A stretch of DNA of 64,000 bases from Chloranthus sessilifolius. Lineage: Eukaryota; Streptophyta; Magnoliopsida; Chloranthales; Chloranthaceae. This document shows positions 45,699 to 56,305 of the stretch, in pieces. Position 1 is the first letter of the stretch. Every line of letters starts with the position of its first letter. Where the stretch lies: NCBI GenBank assembly GCA_021018995.1, contig CM037584.1, forward strand, positions 174,858,317 through 174,922,316, in the 5' to 3' direction. The notes under the pieces were generated by a model, which saw nothing but the letters and a program-made list of their open reading frames with translations, did not search any database and was not told the origin of the DNA. A program made the translations under genes and the position numbers.

Positions 45699-45706
45699 TA
45701 TAAAAA
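45699..45706 (+). promoter_or_regulatory. TATA box of LTR C
   Basis: TATAAAAA directly downstream of the palindrome pairs. Confidence 0.6.
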
Positions 45707-46860
45707 GGAAGCTAAGGCTTTGTAAAAGGTAGTTGTTTTTGGGAGGACTTTTAGAGAGGAATTATTTTTTGCAATTTTAGGCTCTTTACTTTGGGGGAAT
45801 TTAGAGAACTTCTTTTCATCTTTGGAAGGGTCGTCTTCTTTCCTTCTTCTAGGGTTTCATCAGGGTAGATTGTACCTAGGTTTTGCATTATTTTTCTTTG
45901 AGAAAATCATAGATTGTATTTAGGAAAAACAATTTTAAAAAGACATTTTGGGAAGAAATAAAAAGAGGAATGGCTTTGAATGAACAAGGAGATCGTACAC
46001 CAAAGATGAGCGGCTAAATCAGTAGATCGGGGAAGATGCGATCCCCATATAAGTACCCTTATTTATGATTAATACCATAGTCGATTTATTGTCATCATGG
46101 AATTGTTTTGCTAAAAGTTTGTGTTATTGAAAATATATTGAATGCTTGTTATGACCGTTGATTGCGCGTATCAATGGCCGTAATTGCTAGATCTGGACCT
46201 GCAGGCTGATCTAGGCTGTAGAGCGATTATATTTTTATTGTTGTGATCTAAACATCATGAGATACGCTATGCTTCTTACATGACTCATACCGCGATGATA
46301 GGCTAAGTCATTGTTTTTAGATAGGGTATGCCGGATTGATAATCATATTTTATTTCGAATCATCTCCATAGACGAATGATGGTGTGAATGATGCTTTAAT
46401 GAAACTGTCGATTTTAATGGTAGAAAAGGGGTACAAATCTGGGGTAGCATATTCCTTGATCTAATTTAATTATTCTTTTAGATTCAGTGGTAATTAGTTG
46501 TTTAGATTAATTTATTTTTCTTGCATTTAGGAAAAGTGTGATAAATTTTGGTAAAATTGAATCTGCCCTTTGGTACTTCCTTGGGGACGTTTTTAAATCT
46601 CTGAAAGAATTAATTAAAATTCACGTTTCCCTGTGGGTTCGACACCTTTGTTCTTGCCATACTGCAATAGATCTTGTGCACTTGCAAGGGTTACATTTAA
46701 AATACACCAAAGCTCTCTTTTAGTTTTTAGTTTTTATAATAAAAGTTTGTATATTTTATTTTGTGTTTTAGTCGGATTGCTCTTTGCATGCATTAACCAT
46801 TTGTGCATCTCTTCTCTTTTATTTTCTTTTTCGTCACCATTCTTCCCCCAATTCTGTAAT

Positions 46861-46876
46861 TGGTATCAGAGCCATG
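46861..46876 (+). other. Primer-binding site (initiator tRNA-Met)
   Basis: TGGTATCAGAGCCATG, complementary to the 3' end of plant initiator tRNA-Met. It is used by caulimovirids and by many Copia elements. Confidence 0.8.
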
Positions 46877-47067
46877 TCCGGCTAAACCCGTGGTAATTCC
46901 ATATGGGGGGTAGGAGACGTCGAAATAGTAGGAAACAGTGACCGGTTGTCATGTCTGCTATGGATCTGCAGGCGGACTAATGTTCATCGTCTTCCCTGGT
47001 TCTCATGTTACTGTGATTATCTCTCTGCACATGAAAGACTATTCATCGTCTTCTCTAATTTTCAAGA

Positions 47068-47222
47068 TTGCTATTGCCCTTTTAGTAATTACTATTGCCC
47101 TTCTAGGAATTGCTATTGCCCTTCTGAGAATTGCTATTACCCTTCCAGGAATTGCTATTGCCCTTCCAGGAACTGCTATTGCCCTTCTATGAATTGCTAT
47201 TGCCCTTCTCAAGCAACTATTG
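47068..47222. repeat. 21-bp tandem repeat in the leader
   Basis: About seven or eight units of GCTATTGCCCTTCYAGGAATT. The period of 21 bp keeps frames open on both strands, which explains several spurious ORFs here, including a minus-strand one with a seven-residue repeat. Confidence 0.85.
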
Positions 47223-47515
47223 CCCTTTTTAGATGACTCTCGCATTATGATATTATTAACTTTTCCAAGATTCTTAGAAGGATAAATAGGAGGATCTGCT
47301 TGTTACTATTGGGTGTTATCGTGGTGAAAAGTCGCGTTGGGTAGTATGGCGATATGCAGTGAGTGCGAGATGCCGAGATAAATCCCACAAATCGTTGACT
47401 GACGCAGATAGAGAAAACACTATTTGGTAGTTATTTGGCAGATCTAACTATTTATTATTTTTAAGAATTTAGGAAAAGAACATAATTAGTGACCTTTGAG
47501 AAGATTCCAGAAAGA

Positions 47516-47650
47516 TTTAATGATGAGTAGTAGTTTGCGTAGGTTTGATGAGTAGTAGTTTTGGAAGGTTTAATGACGAGTAGTAGTTTTGGGAAGGTTT
47601 AATGATGAGTAGTAGTTTTTAAAAGGTTTAATGATGAGTAGTAACCTTGA
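47516..47650 (+). repeat. Tandem repeat with GGTTTAATGATGAGTAGTAG unit
   Basis: Four or five imperfect units of about 33-34 bp. Further GAGTAGTA/TAGTAGT phrases continue to about 47760. Noncoding leader. Confidence 0.75.
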
Positions 47651-47898
47651 AGGGTAAGGTCAGAAGATGACTAGTAGTCCCTATGCAGAGGTATGATTAG
47701 TAACAATTGGACTATTATGGAAGAAGATAAATAGCAGTCACTATGCAGATGAATAGTAGCTCGGGTCACTATTCACTTTAGTATTACTATTCACGTTCAC
47801 TATGCACATATGGAATTACAGTTTTATTGGTACCACACCAACTCTTTTTCTAAGCTGTTTATTTTTCGTTTCTTTTGAAAAAAAAAAAAAACTTTTAA

Positions 47899-48942
47899 AT
47901 GTCTTTATTTGGATTTAATTCTTCAAAAAAAAAATTAATTAAAATTTCTGAATTAGTCAAATGGGCTAATATCAAAGAAAAATTAGATAAATGGACAATA
48001 CCTCCTATCAATCCAAAAATCTTATACAAATCTGAATGGACAAATTGGTCCACAGATATGTCTATCAAAACCACTGAGCAAACCCTCAGTGTTGGTGAAG
48101 ATCAAGAAGGTCTTCAGCTCTTATGAAATGAAGATCTTATCACAGATCTTAAAACCTTCAATTATCTCCATCTTGCCTGCATTCAGGTAGCCTTCAAACC
48201 TCTTACCCTTTTGGGGAACAATAATAGAATTATGACCACCTTAAGAGATGCAAGATGCCTTGATTGGTATTCTTCTCTCATTGCAGCTGTTGAAACCAGT
48301 CTTTGTCATGGTCCTATATACTTTAATGTTTTTCCCAATTTAACCTTATCTTTAACAGACAAGAATCTGTTATCTGCTTGTACTCTTAATCTACATACCC
48401 AAGGGTACAATTTTATGCCTGGATCAGAGACCATTGCTCTGATCTATAGACTTCATTATAAAGTCATGACCTCTTTGGCTTTTAAAGGCAATTACCAAAG
48501 CCCTCCTGGCCAAACGATTTTAATCGAAACCAATTTGACCACTTCCAAAATTGCCACTCCTTTGATTTCATGGGAAAAAATTGATTTTCCAGAATCATGG
48601 AAAATTACTCAAGCTGTACCTCCTAAACCAATCATTAATAAGGAAATTGAACAAATCGTTCAACAAGACAATGGTGATGTAATATTACAATTTGGTAAAT
48701 TTACATCTCCTACTTATCATACTAGACGATCTTATTCTGGTTCGAGTTCTAGAGACCCTTATAAGGTATCTCTCTCTTCAACCACTAGATCTTCTATGTC
48801 AGAAATAGCTTCTTCAGCTATTCCTGATGTCAATTTTGAAGGAATTCATGTATCTGCACAACAGACACCTCATGGGCTATATACCCAGCAGCAGAGGGAA
48901 TCTCCCACTGCAAGTGAGATGAATTTACAAATAATTAGTTAA
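47899..48942 (+). pseudogene. Viral movement-protein-like gene, one nonsense codon
   Basis: A single frame interrupted by one TGA (48124-48126). The central part (GPIYFNVFPNLTLSLTD, then CTLNLHTQGYNFMPGSETI) has the character of the 30K-superfamily movement proteins of plant pararetroviruses, with the conserved aspartate after the LTLSL strand. Such proteins enlarge plasmodesmata for cell-to-cell spread. The C-terminus is S/R-rich and likely disordered. The next ORF starts with an ATG overlapping the stop (TAATG), an arrangement known from caulimovirids. Assignment is by motif only, and the genus is not decided. Confidence 0.68.
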
Positions 48943-49978
48943 TGGCATTTTTTAGTTCAAATTCATATTATAAACCAGTCCCATGGACTAATATCTTCAA
49001 CAAATCCATTACTGGGCAAATTCCCAGCAATACCCAAATTCAACCACAGGTAGGTCTTAAGCAATTACTAGAACCACCTGTCATCACAACATCAAAAGAT
49101 TTTACAATCAATCGTTCTGAAATTAATATTGAGTTTCAGCAAGAAAAATATAAACCTTTTCAAGATTGGTATTTCAAAACATTTACTAGTCAAGAATTAT
49201 TAAAATTTAAAGAAAGTTTCTATTAATTTATAGAAATTTCTCATATAGTTATTCCTTTTGTCCAATGGTTCCAATGTTACCATAAAGATAAATATCTTAA
49301 AGAACAATCCAATATGACTTCTGTTCAAATATCCTCTGATAATATTCCTATAACAGAAGTTTCCGATCAAAATACTGATCCAACGATAATTTTAAGCCCT
49401 ATTGTTCCTTCTGAAACTCAGCCAGATCAGGAACAAGGTTTACCTATTAATGATCAGGTTCAAATTACACAGCACATTCAACCACCTCTATCCATTGATA
49501 TTTTAGATGAATACACATCTCAAAAGAAATCTTTGAGTGAATTAGAAGTAATCTCTTCTGAATCCATTCAGGAAAACATCTGTGAATTCCCAACTAGTCA
49601 AGACACTAGTATTCCCCAATTAACTCCAACTCAATTTGATTATATCAAACAATTATTATTTATATTGTTACTAAAATCCAAAGTATCTTTTAGTCACAAT
49701 ACCAAACCAGATCCTTTCACATCAAATCAATTAATCCTGAAAGGAAATAATCCTCTCAGCTTTTCTCATAAAGCTCATCAATCACCTTCGTTTTTATTGC
49801 AAACAACTTTTCCTTCAAGGATCCGAAAGCTTATCCCATGCAGCAAATTGCTCATTCCACAATCACATCAATTTTATGACAAAGATCCCAGACTTATTCT
49901 GTCTTCTTTTGATTTCTTATACTTATCCTATACTCCAATCATCACAAATCCTAATCTAGGATCTTATAGCATCCTAAT
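48942..49978 (+). pseudogene. Second caulimovirid-like ORF, truncated
   Basis: Same frame from 48942 to the element D junction, with one in-frame TAA at 49224-49226. The N-terminal part (WTNIFNKSI; FQDWYFKTF) and a long S/T/P/Q-rich linker suggest the start of a larger structural polyprotein, but I see no zinc finger, protease or polymerase before the truncation. Function unassigned. Confidence 0.5.
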
Positions 49979-52538
49979 TGTAATATCCTGAAAAATCACG
50001 TTAAACAGTGACCTAGAGATCCGTGCCCGATTGGTCACAGATTTGACCAATTAGGAGTTCAATAGTTAGCATAGAATGTGATGAACGGATGAGATGTGAT
50101 AAATTGATTGGCTGTGTGGTGTGTGATGAAAATGTGAAGTCACATACACCTATCACGGTGCATGTGCTCAACACACAAGTGAGAGGAGAGATAAAAGGGT
50201 TTAATAACCCTAAATTGCATGTCTTGGGTTGTTGAGAGAGAAGTAAAGAAGAGAGAGAGAGGAGTAAAGAAGGGTTGAGCAAGGAATTATTGTGAGTGAT
50301 TGGAAGGGGGATTCAAACATTAAAAAGACCGATTCAACGCGAAGGATCCGTTCAAGCCAAAGCTGGAACCCTAGCCTTTCCAACCACTTGATTGACATCA
50401 ATTTGAGATTTATTGAAGGTAAAATTCTTGTAGTTTAAATGCATAGATTGAAAGGTTAGATTGTTGTTAGAAATGGGTTAAAGTATAGAATAAAGGCCTA
50501 GAAAAATGGAGGAAAAAAAAATAAGGGAAGAGATTGGGAAGAACAGCCAAAAGGGGGTTGAATCTGGCTATTTCGATTAATCGAAAATGAGTCCGATTAA
50601 TCAATTTTGGCCAAGAAGTTGAAAAGTCAGAGGACCTCGATCTCGATTAAGCGAATTAAGTTTCGATTAATCGACTTTGAATTTCGATTAATCGAATTGG
50701 GTATCGATTAATCGACTGGGAGCCTACAGTGAACTCCAGTGAAGAAAAGAAAAAAGCTTGGAGAAATAGACTAATCGAAATGAGAGTTCGATTAATCGAT
50801 TTAGAATTTCGATTAATCGATTTGGGATCGATTAATCGATTTTGGAAACTTGATTACTCGAATTGAGAATCGACTGGATAGAATAGAGAAATTAGATTAA
50901 TCGAATGGGAATTCGATTAATCGAATGAGAATCTTGATTAATCGATTTGAGAATCGATTAATCGATATTGAATTTCGATTAATCGATTTTGGAAATCGAT
51001 TAATCGAATCAGATTCGATTAATCGATTTTAGAGTTTGATTAATCGATTGTGCCAGTTTATGTTGACTTTTGAGTTTGAATTTAAGATTCTTGGAGGGTC
51101 TTGGACCTTCTTTATTACATCTTTAGTGATATATTCTACATGTTATGTGGTACCATAGGTGGTATGTGTGAGCTTCGGCACAAGGAGCCACGTGGGACCT
51201 TGATGCATGATCAAACAAAGACTTGAGGTAGGGAACACCTTGAACATGTACTTTATTTTGCAAGAGCATGTATGTAGTGATATAGAATTTCATTCAAAAT
51301 ATTTTATTGCTTAAGAGTTTGTGAAATGTGTGTGTGTGACATCAATAAGAGTAATTATAATGAGTCATCCCCAGGGGATGAGGAAGTAAAGAGATAAGAG
51401 CATCAGGTGTGATGCAAGTGAATAAATACATCCCAGGGATGTATCCAAGATTGAATCATGTTTGATAGGGCCTAACTGATATAAGATAGCACACTTACAC
51501 GGTGAATAACTATATGTAAAGCACCTGATATTTTTGTTATTTGAGGTTTGATAGGGTACCCCACCGACGTGGCAGGATATCCACGACTGATACAGCAGGA
51601 TATCCGTGACCGATACGACGGCGAAACCGTAGGCCAGTGCGGAGGCTTATCCGTACACAGTAAGCACACCCCAGGGGTATTGAGTTGAGACAAGTGAAAT
51701 CCCGCCACCAATCCCCAGGGGAAAGGGGCTTGGGTACTATTTGTATTCCCATGGAATACTTTTAAAACTGTCTATATAGATGACGATGATGGGTATCTCA
51801 TCGGGGCTCGATGCTATATTGCTCGGGGATTACTTAAGTTGAAAGTTTAAGTTTGCTTTAGGCCTTTTCAGCATCATTCATGAATAAGTAAAAGACATGA
51901 GTAAACTACCAATAAGAATGTGATTCTTTTCAACTATTTTTCATCAGTAACTGCATAGATACATCATGCATGACATATCATGGAATATATGTGAGTGGTA
52001 ATTTATATGTTCAACTGTGTTCTGTTCCTTATTGAGCTAGGATGTAGCTCACTCTTTAGACTATACGTCGCAGGTCCACTAATAGCAGCTGCCGAGGCTT
52101 CAGGAGACGTTGACCCCGGTGAGTGAGACCTTGCACCTAGAGACGAGTTGGAGCCACCTCCTTAGGACTTCTTCTAGAGGACTCTGTTGTGCAGCTTTGA
52201 GAGTTTTGAGAGATTTTTGTACGGCTTGGTATGTCAAGCCTTGTTTTGATTAAACAATGTATATATATATAGATTTGGGATAATTCTTTTGGGCGAACCA
52301 TCTGTGATGATTAGCTATCATCGATGGTTCGAATCGGTTCTCCGTTCATGTAGAGGCATGAGGGTAGAACTGTATTTTGTGAAATGCTTATATAGTAATT
52401 TAATTTCGCAGCTTCATTTACTATTTCAATTCAATTCATTGCTTGATATACCAATGTTCCATGCATAGCTAAGGGGCACGGTCAAGATGATCATGCTGAT
52501 GGCACGAGTTTTGGGGTGCCAAAATTCGGGCTGTCACA
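49979..52538 (+). repeat. 5' LTR of element D (Ty3, Tekay/Del-like)
   Basis: Starts TGTAATATCCTGAAAAATC and ends GGGCTGTCACA, directly followed by a primer-binding site. 2560 bp. Contains a long palindrome array (50573-51047). Interrupts the caulimovirid-like ORF. Confidence 0.85.
50573..51047. promoter_or_regulatory. TCGATTAATCGA array in LTR D
   Basis: About 20 exact or near copies. Starts include 50573, 50593, 50643, 50663, 50684, 50704, then 50768, 50788, 50809, 50828, 50850, 50870, 50893, 50913, 50934, 50954, 50975, 50996, 51015 and 51036. Steps are 19-23 bp, mostly 20-21, that is, two turns of B-DNA. Linkers are unrelated except for length. Confidence 0.9.
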
Positions 52539-52540
52539 GT

Positions 52541-52552
52541 TGGTATCAAAGC
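52541..52552 (+). other. Primer-binding site of element D
   Basis: TGGTATCAAAGC, a tRNA-Met-type site, two bases after the LTR. Confidence 0.75.
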
Positions 52553-52628
52553 AATTTCTTTTAGCAATTCTGACAATCATTCTTTTGTCAGAACATAGGG
52601 ACTTCTGCTAACGAGACTTTAGTTTCAA

Positions 52629-53451
52629 TTGCAGCCGTCAATGTCGTCTAGAGGAAGAGGCCGACCAAGGGGAGGCCAACACAGGAGTCTGCGTAGTGGA
52701 GATGATTACATCTCTCCTACCAATAGAGTGCCTTTAGGAGGTACTGAGGCCCCAGGGGGTAGCAGTAGTAGACAGCATGATGATGAGGATCGAGATCGTC
52801 AAGATCCAGATCAAAGAGAACAAGAGAGAGTTAGAGAAAGATAAGAGGATAGAGAGGAGCGACAAAGGATGATGCATACCATGGAGACCATGGCAGCTGC
52901 CATGGCACAACAAGCCGCATCCTTTGCAGCTCATGCAGCGAGAGAACAGCAACCACCTACACCACCTGTGGGAACCGCACTGCCTGTGCCTTCGTCATTT
53001 ACAGAGTTTAGGAGGATGAGACCTCCTTCATTTTCTGGGCAGGCAGACACGATGGCAGCTGAAAATTGGTTGATGGAAATGGAGAAGGTCTTTAGCGTGC
53101 TGACATGCACGGAAGATGAGAGTGTGAGATGGGCAGCTTATATGCTAGATGGGGAGGCTGGGCCTTGGTGGAAGTCCATGATACGGACTCGGGCTCAGGA
53201 AACCCCGGAGTTGCCCTGGACTTGGGAGGAGTTTGTTGAGGAGTTCAACAAACAATATTTTCCATAAGTGGTAAGAAATCAGCTTGAGATCCAATTTCTA
53301 CAATTGGTGCAAGGGAGAATGACAATGAGGGAATATGGAGTGGAGTTTCTACGACTTGCCCGTTTTGCTCCGAATTACGTCGCTACCGATGTGATGAAGT
53401 CCAAAAGGTTTCAGCAAGGTTTGAAGCCTGAGGTTAGGGGAGGAGTAGCTC
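52629..53451 (+). pseudogene. Element D gag, two stops and truncated
   Basis: One frame with in-frame TAA at 52842 and 53265, then cut by the LTR-like sequence at 53452. The N-terminus is G/R-rich. The central part has the retrotransposon-gag signature (AENWLMEMEKVFSVL; WWKSMIRTRA; WTWEEFVEEFNKQYFP; FLQLVQGRMTMREYGVEF; RFQQGLKPEVR), typical of Tekay/Del and CRM-like gag. Zinc knuckle and pol are absent. Confidence 0.85.
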
Positions 53452-54517
53452 TGTAACATTCTGAAAAATTTTGACCTTTGAACAATATGCCTCGGTGTGC
53501 GTACCCGACTGATCACGTACCCGATATGGTGAAAATAATTAAGTTAGTTGGGCTAAGTCTTAAGTGGAAAAATATATATATATATAAAGATTGGTTTAGA
53601 CTCGCGTGCAGACCTTTGGATGAATTGTATACACCTAGCTATGGCGTACTGGCTTAACACCTAAGTTTAGGTTGGTTATAAATGAAAATAAAGGCAGGAG
53701 AATTTATTTTTCTTATAATTTTGGTTCTAGAGAGAGAATAAAAGTTTAGTAATGGTTAAATAACTTATTTGACTAATTGGGCCAACTGTATTGGCTGCTA
53801 GTTGGGCCAACTGATTCGGCCGACTATTCGAGCCAACTATAGGTCCTGATCGGGTGCATGTCTGTTAAGAAACATGTCACCGTTTAGATTTTTCAAATGA
53901 GATCATTGTAGGTCCGTTTGAGCTCGTATGAGATTTTTAGGACCAAGTTCATACACCGTGGTGGTGCGTATTGGCTTAACGCCGGGTTCGATTGATAAGT
54001 AGTTTGGGTGTACAAGCCCCACACTGAACCAAGGGATCATTTATATAATAGATAATACCTTAACTAGGTACGCCCGTTTCACACGAAAAACTAGGTCCTT
54101 AGATAAGACTAACACCAAAAATGGGTGTATGTGTTTTACATGAGAGCCGGCCTTTTTAGTTTAAAAAAAAAAGAAAAAAAAAAAAGGGGGCTAGCTTCCT
54201 TTTGAAGCCTTAACCGGTTGCAAGAGTTTGATGGTTTGGGTTTTGAAGAGAGAAGGAAGAAGAAAGAGGAAGAATCGCCGGATTCGTATGCTCCAAGCCT
54301 TGTGATTGCGTGGAAAAGGTTTTGTGAGTTCGTATAAGGGAAGGATCGTTTGTCGGTTTCGACTTTTGGTTTTGCTTTTGTGGGTTTTGGAGCCGTTTGG
54401 GGGTTTTGACCCTCTTCTTGCGAAGAGATCATGAGTTTTGATCCACAAATCATAGCGTGAGTTATGTGAAGTGTGTGTGTAAGGATTGCCATCGATTTTG
54501 TGGGCTTGGGTGTGATT
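53452..54517 (+). repeat. Partial LTR of element E (Ty3-like)
   Basis: Begins TGTAACATTCTGAAAAATT, matching the start of LTR D in form, exactly where gag D is broken. Runs until the Copia LTR at 54518. Includes a short tandem repeat at 53776-53838. The remainder lies beyond the Copia insertion. Confidence 0.6.
53776..53838. repeat. 12-13-bp TTGGGCCAACT repeat in LTR E
   Basis: Five imperfect units: ATTGGGCCAACT at 53776, then near 53789, GTTGGGCCAACT at 53801, ATTCGGCCGACT at 53814 and ATTCGAGCCAACT at 53826. Each has a palindromic GGCC-type core. Confidence 0.65.
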
Positions 54518-54956
54518 TGTTGGGTATTTGTGGCCCACACACTAGCCTCTTTACTTATTTATTAAAACTTAAATTGGTGAGACTTCTAAACGTGGTACAA
54601 TAGGAATCACCACGCAATCTGGTGGAATTCCTAATTTATAGGGTTGTGGTAATCCCTCTTATATTGTGACACATCCTCTAGATTTAGTCTCCTTGATGGG
54701 CTAGGAGACTAATCAAGGTCTATTTAAGGAGAACAACGTCCCCTCTTTATTCACTCTCAATGTTATTCCCATCAATAGAGATAGAAAGAAACAGAGGTGG
54801 CTTGTTCCAAGGGCGGTGATCTTGTACCGAGGATCTCCCGATCAAGCACGTCTTCGCGACCATCCGATCAGGTAAGTAAGATCTATCTTACTAATTAAAT
54901 TATTATATTTGATATGTTGTTCAGACGATTCTGGTCTAGTTATAAAATTTTTTACA
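54518..54956 (+). repeat. 5' LTR of the Copia element
   Basis: 439 bp, TGTTGGGTATTTG to TTTTTTACA. Matches the reverse complement of 55881-56305. Left flank TGATT. Confidence 0.88.
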
Positions 54957-54958
54957 AT

Positions 54959-54971
54959 TGGTATCAGAGCC
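54959..54971 (+). other. Primer-binding site of the Copia element
   Basis: TGGTATCAGAGCC, initiator tRNA-Met type, two bases after the LTR. Repeated at 58501 and, degenerate, at 58862. Confidence 0.85.
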
Positions 54972-55880
54972 ACATGACCTGATTTCGTCTGATCACACAG
55001 ATTTCAAATAACAAAAAAAAAAAAAAATTATGTGTGCCGCTTGATCACTCAGATCTAAAATAAATTTTTTTTTTTTTTTTTTTTAAGGGCGAGGTGGATC
55101 GGTCGGTTCGACCTGACCGGCTGGGTTGGTCGGTATATATATAATATATACACAAAACATGGCTGCCTGCTTAAGTTTTTTTTTTTTTTTTTTTTTTTAA
55201 ATAAATTTTTGAACCTGACGGTCAGTAATCGATCATCGATCACCGGCTGCGTCGACGGCGTGCAGCTAGATGCTGCACCGGGCAAGCAGCGATGCCACAT
55301 CTTTGGTACACACCATTAAAGAAACGCTTCCACGATTTCAAAAAAAAAACTTGCGACGGTCCGGCCGTCCAAGACATCGGTCACCGGGCCTGCCGGTCGA
55401 TTACCGGGCCGCCGACCGGACGGTCCGCCGGGGCCGTCGCCGTCCCCGATGGATCGATCCAAGTCCCTTGTGGATCGGTTACGAGACACAATGTTTGAAG
55501 ACGATGCATTGTTGGCTTTAGGGTTCAACAGGGCCGGGTCGGGTCCGTTCTCAGCCCACCTGACCCGGGGTACCCAAACATGACCCGACCCGTTCCATAA
55601 GGCCCATTTCACCCGGGGTTTCCAAACATGACCCGACCTGTCCAACTCTGGCCCAAAGCAGTGGCCCACTTCGACCCATAGCAGTGGACCACCTCGGCCC
55701 ATTTGACTCTGGCCCACTTGGGCCCACCAACTGATCCGATACGGATCCAAGAACAACCCAAACAATATATATTTTGTTCGCAGCCACCATACTGCACTGT
55801 TTTTTAACGGCTGCAAACAAAAGTTTTCAACTCGGAATTAGTTTCCGAAACCAGACTGAACACCTTTTGGGTTCAAAGTT
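54972..55880 (+). other. Copia leader, first copy
   Basis: Noncoding. Poly-A and poly-T runs, a GGTCGGTATATATAT segment, then a GC-rich part (55530-55735) full of GGCCCA/TGGGCC and GACCCG motifs. Corresponds to 58499-59397. Short ORFs on either strand here are low-complexity artefacts. Confidence 0.7.
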
Positions 55881-56305
55881 TAACTAGACCAGAATCGTCT
55901 GAACAACATATCAAATATAATAATTTAATTAGTAAGATAGATCTTACTTACCTGATCGGATGGTCGCGAAGACGTGCTTGATCGGGAGATCCTGGGTACA
56001 AGATCACCGCCCTTGGAACAAACCACCTCTCTTTCTTTCTATCTCTATTGATGGGAATAACATTGAGAGTGAATAAAGAGGGGACGTTGTTCTCCTTAAA
56101 TAGACCTTGATTAGTCTCCTAGCCCATCAAGGAAACTAAATCTAGAGGATGTGTCACAATATAAGAGGGATTACCACAACCCTATAAATTAGGAATTCCA
56201 CCAGATTGCGTGGTGATTCCTATTGTACCACGTTTAGAAGTCTCACCAATTTAAGTTTTAATAAATAAGTAAAGAGGCTAGTGTGTGGGCCACAAATACC
56301 CAACA
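55881..56305 (-). repeat. Inverted Copia LTR
   Basis: Reverse complement of 54518-54942, lacking the last 15 or so bases of the LTR at the junction with the leader. The minus-strand purine tract (reading AAGTGGGAGAT before TGTTGGG) is at 56306-56320, so this is the 3' LTR of the inverted block. Confidence 0.85.

Larger units (their letters stand above)
37547..46709 (+). mobile_element. Athila-type Ty3 retrotransposon C, 3' part
   Basis: Starts inside the reverse-transcriptase region, directly against the 3' LTR of A. Continues through pol, post-pol hairpins, two accessory ORFs, a polypurine-like doublet, a noncoding region and a 3' LTR. The gag, protease and 5' LTR are not in the window. The LTR resembles that of element B. 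The right limit (near 46709) is approximate, because the sequence then changes into an unrelated leader with a tRNA-Met primer-binding site. Confidence 0.85.
45247..46709 (+). repeat. 3' LTR of element C
   Basis: Starts TGATCGGTGCTG after the polypurine tract. Much of it parallels the LTR of B (minus strand): CATGACTCATACCGCG near 46280, and TGGGTTCGACACC then CTGCAATAGATCTTGTGC near the end. Carries palindromes at 45496-45669 and a TATA box at 45699. The last bases, after GGGTTACATTT, differ from B, and the exact end is uncertain. Confidence 0.8.
46710..49978 (+). mobile_element. Endogenous caulimovirid-like segment, broken
   Basis: A tRNA-Met primer-binding site (46861), a long leader with two tandem-repeat blocks, then a movement-protein-like gene and the start of a second ORF. 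No LTR with a CA end precedes the primer-binding site, which fits an integrated pararetrovirus better than an LTR element. It is cut at 49978 by the LTR of element D, and both ORFs carry a stop. A retrotransposon that captured a movement protein is the main alternative. It is not a functional virus as read: protease, reverse transcriptase and RNase H are missing. Confidence 0.65.

Noticed and set aside
46861..46876. Primer site taken as the start of a Copia element
   Set aside because: No LTR ending in CA precedes it and the next ORF is movement-protein-like, not Copia gag.
46938..47245. Heptad-like ORFs on both strands (84, 96 and 68 codons)
   Set aside because: They are produced by the 21-bp tandem repeat, with no start-site or domain evidence. 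The repeat itself is reported.
54136..54540. Minus-strand ORFs of 115 and 134 codons in LTR E
   Set aside because: No conserved domain, and they overlap a poly-A/T tract and the Copia LTR boundary.
55055..55820. ORFs of 81-166 codons in the Copia leader, and their duplicates at 58844-59338
   Set aside because: Low-complexity GGCCCA/GACCCG repeats. The same ORFs recur only because the leader is duplicated.
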